DNA from: Heterostelium multicystogenum
Taxonomy: Eukaryota > Evosea > Eumycetozoa > Acytosteliales > Acytosteliaceae
DNA length: 64,000 nt
Direction: 5' to 3'
Assembly (NCBI GenBank): GCA_003667245.1
Contig: RCNN01000137.1
Location: forward strand, 1-64,000
The notes beneath the pieces are model-generated. The model searched no databases. It was not told where the DNA came from and was given only the letters and a program-made list of their open reading frames with translations. The position numbers and the translations under genes are program-made. Position 1 is the first letter of the stretch. Every line of letters starts with the position of its first letter. Shown here piece by piece: positions 58,791-64,000 of the stretch.

Positions 58791-59142
58791 TCTTTATTTC
58801 TATATTTATTTAATGTTATTTGATCCATTCATTTCAAATGTAAAATAAATACAATTTCAATTTGTTTCTTTTATTGACTTAAGTTGGTTCGAAACTACCA
58901 TTAAAACTTGAAAATTCGAAATTCAAATTCTAAGATTAGACACTCAAATCAATTTTTTAAGTTTCATGAATAACATGATGAAAAAGTAAAAATAAACTAT
59001 TGATCATTATACATATCAGGATGCATTTTGAATGATTAATATCAAAAGTCATCAAGAAGATGATTTATTTTGTAAACCTAATACTTCAGGTTAGAGAAAT
59101 GAACACAATTTCTTGTAGTGATGTTTTGGTTTTGCTACCTTC
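58791..59142. other. intergenic, nothing recognised
   Basis: AT-rich spacer with no supported frame. Confidence 0.5.
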
Positions 59143-60309
59143 TTATTCTACATGTACTTTCTGATATACACCATATCTTCTATTAGCAAATTCAGGTAAA
59201 AGTTTCATGGCAAAGTCTTTGGTAAGTTTTTCTTCTAAATATGCTTCGTAGAGCTTACCACCAGCAAGAGCAACTGCTATATTTCCTACAGCAGAACCTG
59301 CGCCAATTCCAACAGATTTCATTATATCTTTGACAGTGTTTTTTTGCTCATCAGGTCTAGGTGTTGTTTTTGGAGGCTTTGTAGGTGGTGTTGATGAGGA
59401 TCTTGGACCAGATGGCACTGAAGGTGGCGAATCCGATGGTTTTGGTGTGGGGGATGGGGGAAGGGATCCAGCAGCTGATATATAAAGTATTCTCGATAAT
59501 GGTCCACTTCTTGTTACTTCTAATGGGTATTTAGGCATTCTAACGACCATCGGATTGGTCCGATCATATACATTAAAATTGGGTAAGCGAAGTGAATTGT
59601 TAGTTCCATAAACAGCATATAGCTGAGAATAGTCCAATATTGTAGCACCTGGTAACTGGAAACGGAAAAACGAATCTATAGATCTCAAAACATCATATGG
59701 TCCTCTATAATAGAATCGATCAACACCATGTAACTCTGAAACTCCAACGTTGGCAAATGCATTGTTATCTGTGTTTACAACATTATTGTTATTTTCATCT
59801 CCGATGTTATCGGTCGTAACAAAAGCATTTGTAAAAAGATGGATAGCATGCTCATAATGGGCATCTTCGAAATGCATATTTCCAACAGGATAATAACTAA
59901 ACAAACTTGCTCTTGCCAGTCCTGGGTCTTTATAATATAAATGTTAATATCTTTATTTATCAATAGAGATATCTCCCTTACTTCTATTAGTTATTGTATG
60001 ATATTCATCTTCAAGATTATTTGTGTATCCTATATAGGTTATCATATAATATTTGAGCGAAGTATTGGTTATATAGGGATCATTGACCACCCAATTCTCA
60101 AAGTAGACATAAATCGCTCTCATTCCTGTGAAATTTTGGGAAAGTGGAAGCAAGTGACCTCCAAAGGATGATGGGAGAACAGTTTCCCAGTTGGAATCTT
60201 CTGGTTGTCTATAATATGAACCAAACCATCTATTTGTCGGAGGAGCCCCAATTGATAATGATACTAATAGTAAAATTACAGTAAAAAGAAAAAGAGTAAT
60301 TAGTTTCAT
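59143..60309 (-). CDS. secreted protein with Pro/Ser-rich linker, unknown family
   Basis: Two exons (59982-60309 and 59143-59927) sum to 370 codons plus stop, no break. It starts with a textbook signal peptide (MKLITLFLFTVILLLVSLSI, then GAPP). The N-terminal 230 residues are rich in Tyr, Asn and aromatic residues with several N-glycosylation sites. A Pro/Ser/Thr hinge (SPTPKPSDSPPSVPSG...) separates this from a C-terminal segment with a Gly/Ala-rich hydrophobic stretch (SVGIGAGSAVGNIAVALAGG) and a charged end. The hydrophobic stretch might be a membrane or pore-like helix. I recognise no family. Context, next to other secreted and surface genes, suggests the endolysosomal or extracellular space. 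Confidence 0.75.
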
Positions 60310-61005
60310 AGTTTGAACTAATAATTAATCATAAGTTAAAAAATAAAATTTGATCAATTTTTATAGTTATGAAAGAATCCCCAAGAATACTCAAACAAAC
60401 AAGTTTTAGATCATAACATTGATCACATCTGTAGTGAATATCGATTCTACAAACTAAAAAGGTTATAAACTTATTGGTATAATAAATTTATAAAGTATGA
60501 ATAATAGCAACGGTGATTGATCAGATAAATGGTGGATTACTCGTTGGTATTAAACATCCCATCAATTATAATGGAAGATGGTTTTCCTTTTTTGAAATGT
60601 ATAAATAAATTTCTTCCATTGTTGTGATGATTACTAAAATTTAATTTGAACACCACTTTTTATTAGAAATAATCATTGGGGGAATGATATAACGATTTAT
60701 CACATTAAATTGTAAATTAGAATTTAACTTCAAAAAAACACAAATATAATATATATTTATTTACTATTTCTATTTTATGAAATATATAAATGGGGATGAA
60801 TTTTATTAAAATCTTGTATTGGCAATATAATTAACATAACGAAAACCATTATTGGTGGTTTTTTTTTGTTTTTTTTTTTTTTTGTTATAACCATACAGTT
60901 GTTTATTTAAGGTAGGGTTTAGAAGCCTACAGATTTCTTTATTTACAACCACAGGCCGGTTGTGATGACCATCATTTTATAGAGGCATGACTGCCTATTA
61001 TTATT
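60310..61005. other. intergenic with T/G homopolymers
   Basis: AT-rich upstream flank of the 59143-60309 gene. TTTTTTTTG/T16 tracts lie at about 60860-60884, and then a G+C-richer segment with a small hairpin (CAACC...GGTTG, near 60949-60964) leads into the coding-like fragment at 61006. Confidence 0.45.
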
Positions 61006-61246
61006 TGGAGCAAGGTGTTTCAACAGTGGACTGTTAAGTATTTCGAAGCGACAGAAGATTTTAAGAGTACACCAATGGTTTACGTAGTTGAGGGCTTCGC
61101 TTGTCAATTTACATATTCTTCATGGCGGGATGGTATCATACAGACTTGAAAGTACATGGGTTCACTTGAAGTGTATGGGGAAAAACTGGAAAACCCGGGA
61201 TTCGAACCCACGACCCAAGGTGAACGAATACATGTTCGATAAATAA
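61006..61246 (+). pseudogene. coding-like fragment in two frames, unknown
   Basis: Two overlapping open stretches with protein-like composition: WSKVFQQWTVKYFEATEDF and EGFACQFTYSSWRDGIIQT (61006-61149), then STWVHLKCMGKNWKTRDSNP and VNEYMFDK (61148-61246). Joined by a one-base shift they give about 80 residues with Trp and Cys, unlike random AT-rich DNA. There is no start codon in frame. A relic or an exon of an unrecognised gene lying 450 bp from a tRNA gene. Confidence 0.4.
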
Positions 61247-61471
61247 ATTAGCGTCTTCTTTAACATTATTCACTAAATCAAGAAAACTCACAAGGAATTA
61301 AAGTTAGAGTTACAATCAACATAATAGTTTGATTTCCGGTTTATTCAATAATCTCCAACCTGGAAATAATAATGATTCAACAAAGAGATAGTATTTAAGT
61401 CCTGTCACATTGTTTACAAAACAATAAAAATAGTAGAGAGATATTTCAGATTCAGATTAATAATACAAATA

Positions 61472-61642
61472 ATGAAATATTTTCATAATTTAGTTTTATC
61501 CAAGGCGTCACAAGCAGACTACCATACCACATCAGCTATTCTGCCTTGGGCTATTGGTGGAGTTTCAAGAATAAATTGTATATTATTACAACCAGAAGAT
61601 TTAGACTTTAGAGGACAAAATAGGAAAACTTTTTATTTTTAA
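61472..61642 (+). CDS. 56-aa small protein, unknown
   Basis: ATG at 61472 opens a complete 56-codon frame ending TAA 61640-61642: MKYFHNLVLSKASQADYHTT, then SAILPWAIGGVSRINCILLQ and a polar end. Amphipathic basic start and hydrophobic centre resemble small mitochondrial inner-membrane subunits. Codon composition is less AT-biased than the flanks. Too short for family recognition; it could also be one exon. Confidence 0.45.
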   Translation: MKYFHNLVLSKASQADYHTTSAILPWAIGGVSRINCILLQPEDLDFRGQNRKTFYF

Positions 61643-61664
61643 ACTACATATAAAAATTCAATAT

Positions 61665-61673
61665 CGCATGCGG
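61665..61673 (-). promoter_or_regulatory. CCGCATGCG motif downstream of tRNA-Gly(UCC)
   Basis: Palindrome CGCATGCG with a flanking G/C, 17 nt beyond the tRNA 3' end on its strand, past the T5 terminator. The same octamer lies beyond the other tRNA-Gly. Confidence 0.5.
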
Positions 61674-61690
61674 ACCTTTGATTTGAAAAA

Positions 61691-61761
61691 TGCATTGTCC
61701 GGGAATCGAACCCGGGTCTCCTGCTTGGAAGGCAAGAATTCTGCCACTAGACCAACAACGC
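61691..61761 (-). tRNA. tRNA-Gly(UCC)
   Basis: 71 nt on the minus strand. The acceptor GCGTTGT pairs with ACAATGC (one G-U), the anticodon stem CTTGC/GCAGG carries loop CTTCCAA (anticodon TCC), the T arm CCGGG-TTCGATT-CCCGG is perfect, and the discriminator is A. No intron. A TTTTT terminator follows. It differs from 28816-28885 at anticodon base 34, one T-stem G and one acceptor base. Confidence 0.95.
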
Positions 61762-62335
61762 AATGTTTGTTGAAGAACCAACATTTACATAATTATATTT
61801 TTAATTTTTACTTTTTTTACTTTTATTTTGTTATTCTATAAATGAGAAAATGTTTTTAACTTTTTTATTCCTCTAAAAATTCTTATACAATATTTTAATT
61901 CTAATACACCTTCCAAGAAGTATTTAATCTAAATATTACCATCATATTGGAATAATAAATTTAAATACCACATGTAGTTGGTATAATAAATTTTTACAAA
62001 AGGAAACTTGTCAATACAAGTTATTATAATTACTTTTTTGATTGCGTTATGTCTACATATTAAACATCTAGTATAAGATTGTATTTTCGATGTGAATATA
62101 ATTGGATTGATCAATTAATTTTGAATATGTGGGAAGTTCAGACTTTATCTCACCTCACCTAGATCCCCTCAAAGTCGAACAATGTTGTTATATTCACCAA
62201 TGTTCTTATCCATCAGAGTTGAGGATTATTTCCATTAATATGTATTAAATTAAATAAAACAAATTAAAACCAATCAATTCAAATAGATTAAATTGGTTAT
62301 AACAAAAACTAAACAAATTGGTAGAACTATTAACT
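61762..62335. other. intergenic, nothing recognised
   Basis: AT-rich 5' flank of tRNA-Gly and upstream region of the next gene. No supported frame. Confidence 0.5.
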
Positions 62336-62788
62336 ATGAATATTAAATATTTAGTATTGATCAACTTATTCCTACTCCTTGATTTGGGTACTTCATTTCA
62401 ACTATTTTACAAAGAACGTGGTAGTCCAAAACAATACCGTCTTCTTGCCCAGGCCGACAATCCCGACGATAATTATCTAAACCATAAAATGACCTTTGGT
62501 AAAGGAGATGATTTCGATTTCCTAATGGTATTTAATAAAAGCATCGAAGACCTTCCTCCTAGACACTATACAATTGATGTTAGATCCGACGGTATGGAAG
62601 AGGAAATAGCAATCCAAACTTTAGAACTTGTCGACTATTTCAACTATAGAGGATCGACCCCCAAGAAATTTGGATGGTGTGGATACAACATTTATCCATT
62701 CAGAGTTCTGAACTATAATACCTTTGCTGGAGGTGATTATAGATTTGTCATTAGACGTGAAGAAATATGTCAATTTAAAGAGAATTAA
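62336..62788 (+). CDS. 150-aa secreted protein, unknown
   Basis: Single exon from ATG 62336 to TAA 62786-62788. MNIKYLVLINLFLLLDLGTS is a signal peptide. The mature part is about 130 residues, beta-rich, with FQLFYKERGSPKQYRLLAQA, KGDDFDFLMVFNKSIEDLPP and FGWCGYNIYPFRVLNYNTFA, and two cysteines (FGWCGYN and EEICQFKEN) that could form one disulphide. An upstream in-frame TTG is not a plausible start. There is no family I recognise. It is probably a small extracellular or lumenal domain. Confidence 0.7.
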   Translation: MNIKYLVLINLFLLLDLGTSFQLFYKERGSPKQYRLLAQADNPDDNYLNHKMTFGKGDDFDFLMVFNKSIEDLPPRHYTIDVRSDGMEEEIAIQTLELVDYFNYRGSTPKKFGWCGYNIYPFRVLNYNTFAGGDYRFVIRREEICQFKEN

Positions 62789-63240
62789 ATAAATCTGCTT
62801 GAAAGAAACAACGTTTTGGTAAATAAATTTTATTATTTGTACAAAATGTTGGTAGAAAGATGAAGATGTTGGCTTGCATTATCTTTCTTTTAAATTTTGT
62901 TTTATCGTTCAAAGATTATCGAATCGTCCTGGCATATATTCAACATTGTTTGATGTTGCTGTCGTTGGAAATGTTAATCTTTGTTTAATAGTGAAAGTGT
63001 TTTGTTGTTGTTGTTGTTGTTGACAAAATTGTATATGTTATTATTATTGTTATTATTATGTTATTGTTTTTTTGTATTTTTTTGTTATATGAGTGGCTGG
63101 TGAAAAATAAGAAAGTGGCGTTGTGTTTTGTACTGAAAGGAATGTATTGCTTCTAGTAGTTATGACTTTTAAAATACTAATGATAAAACTCGTAAATCTA
63201 AAATAAACTGATGGATTGGATTTGAAATATAATGTCTCAT
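62789..63240. other. intergenic between convergent genes
   Basis: TTG and TTATTA microsatellites at 63002-63070; otherwise nothing recognised. Confidence 0.5.
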
Positions 63241-63728
63241 TTAAAGGTCGTCAACATCTAGAGAATTTCTTGTTAGTATGTCAAAGAGTGTAGCAAGGTA
63301 AGTTTATACATACCGATATCATCAGTGTCAGCAACGAATTCGAATGGAATATCACCATCAGCTTCGTCGAAGTTGTCGTTTTCATTGATTTTAGCGTTTT
63401 CTGGCAACTCACCAAGAGTCTTAAGACTACGTGCTTCGTCAATAGTGAAACGAAGGACGACATCAGCCTTATCGTCTTGATAGTCACGCAATTGTAAGAG
63501 AATAATGTCACCAGAGTTGATCCATTCCTTCTTTCTCAAACGACCAGAGATGTGACACAAACGCTTTGTACCGTCAAAGCATTGAGCTTCAAGACGACCA
63601 TTACCAAGCATTCTAAGAACTTGACCGTACTCTTGACCATCTTCCTTGAACTGCAACTCTCTCTTTTGCTCGTTCTCGTTCTTTCCTCTTCTACGATTCT
63701 TACCACCCTTTCCCTTATTCTTAGGCAT
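63241..63728 (-). CDS. eif1a: translation initiation factor eIF1A
   Basis: Exon 1 63314-63728 and exon 2 63241-63257, joined by a 56-bp GT-AG intron, give exactly 143 aa. The N-terminal tail [20 protein letters not shown], the [22 protein letters not shown]-fold start, [20 protein letters not shown], and the acidic C-terminal tail ending DTDDIDVDDL are diagnostic. eIF1A binds the A site of the 40S subunit, promotes scanning with eIF1, and its C-terminal DI-type tail contacts eIF5B. The last six residues come from the tiny second exon, which a frame-only reading would miss. Confidence 0.96.
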
Positions 63729-64000
63729 TTTGAACTAGCTTGCTTTCTATAAAATATAGGAGTAAAGTATATTTGTTAATAACGATATTCAAAGTAGGTT
63801 CGAAGACTCAACAATCCAACTGGCTCCGTCTAGACGAATGTATGATTATTTGTATTGTTGTTATAAATATATTACTTTTGTTGTTTGATTAAAACTAACT
63901 ACAATTGGTTGGTGTCCAAATTTAACTTTTGTAGTTACAACAACAGCAGTTCAAAAACAAAAAATAAAAAATAAAAAACAAAAATAAATATAAATAATAA
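63729..64000. promoter_or_regulatory. upstream region of eIF1A
   Basis: Promoter side of the eIF1A gene; AT-rich with an AAAAATAAAAAAT tract at the window end. No specific motif defined. Confidence 0.4.

Noticed and set aside
61190..61215. B-box-like sequence GGATTCGAACCC suggesting another tRNA gene on the minus strand
   Set aside because: No pairing acceptor, no A box or anticodon arm at the right distance. The stretch also reads as protein-like sequence, so the match is probably coincidental.

Overview
The window is AT-rich nuclear DNA of a dictyostelid social amoeba. The evidence is F-box/FNIP-repeat genes, poly-Asn and poly-Gln tracts, short GT-AG introns (about 50-100 bp), a ComC-like surface protein, a phospholipase B-like gene and compact intronless tRNA genes. 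Many intergenic stretches are less extremely AT-biased than I would expect for D. discoideum, so another dictyostelid is more likely; I cannot name the species.

Layout. 0.6-5.9 kb: a basic coiled-coil protein (possible INO80B) and a FANCI homologue, both on the minus strand. 6.4-11.6 kb: a short-chain dehydrogenase, then two convergent F-box/FNIP paralogues separated by a 450-bp inverted-repeat element flanked by an 18-bp direct repeat. 14-19 kb: a mini-ankyrin gene, a charged unknown, a SAM-domain protein carrying a PD-(D/E)XK-like nuclease motif, and an ELO fatty-acid elongase. 19.8-22.8 kb: tRNA-Ser(AGA), a small membrane protein, a Nopp140/SRP40 homologue and an LYR-motif protein. 22.8-26.8 kb is gene-poor and leads to a Zn2Cys6 transcription factor. 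28.8-36 kb: tRNA-Gly, a 1357-aa ComC-like adhesion-type protein and a TBC Rab-GAP. 36-42 kb: KRI1 and NOL10 diverging from one short promoter, then a WDR77/MEP50 homologue. 43.5-57.5 kb: GST, phospholipase B-like, OXR1-type LysM/GRAM/TLDc, F-box/LRR, FCF2, NEK-type kinase and a multipass membrane protein. 57.9-64 kb: secreted proteins, tRNA-Gly(UCC) and eIF1A.

How the genes relate. Five genes serve ribosome or RNP biogenesis or initiation (Nopp140, KRI1, NOL10, FCF2, eIF1A). The rest are housekeeping, surface or ubiquitin-ligase genes. I see no operon-like or pathway cluster beyond the KRI1/NOL10 pair.

Sequence quality is patchy. Many conserved genes, including ones essential elsewhere such as NOL10, need 1-nt frameshifts to read through. 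Blocks such as 29.3-38.2 kb and 58.6-63.8 kb translate cleanly with exon sums divisible by three. I read most breaks as assembly indels, not pseudogenes. The strongest unexplained signals are the inverted-repeat element in the FNIP gene, a GC-rich near-palindrome 17-24 bp downstream of all three tRNA genes, the SAM-nuclease architecture, and three intergenic hairpins.
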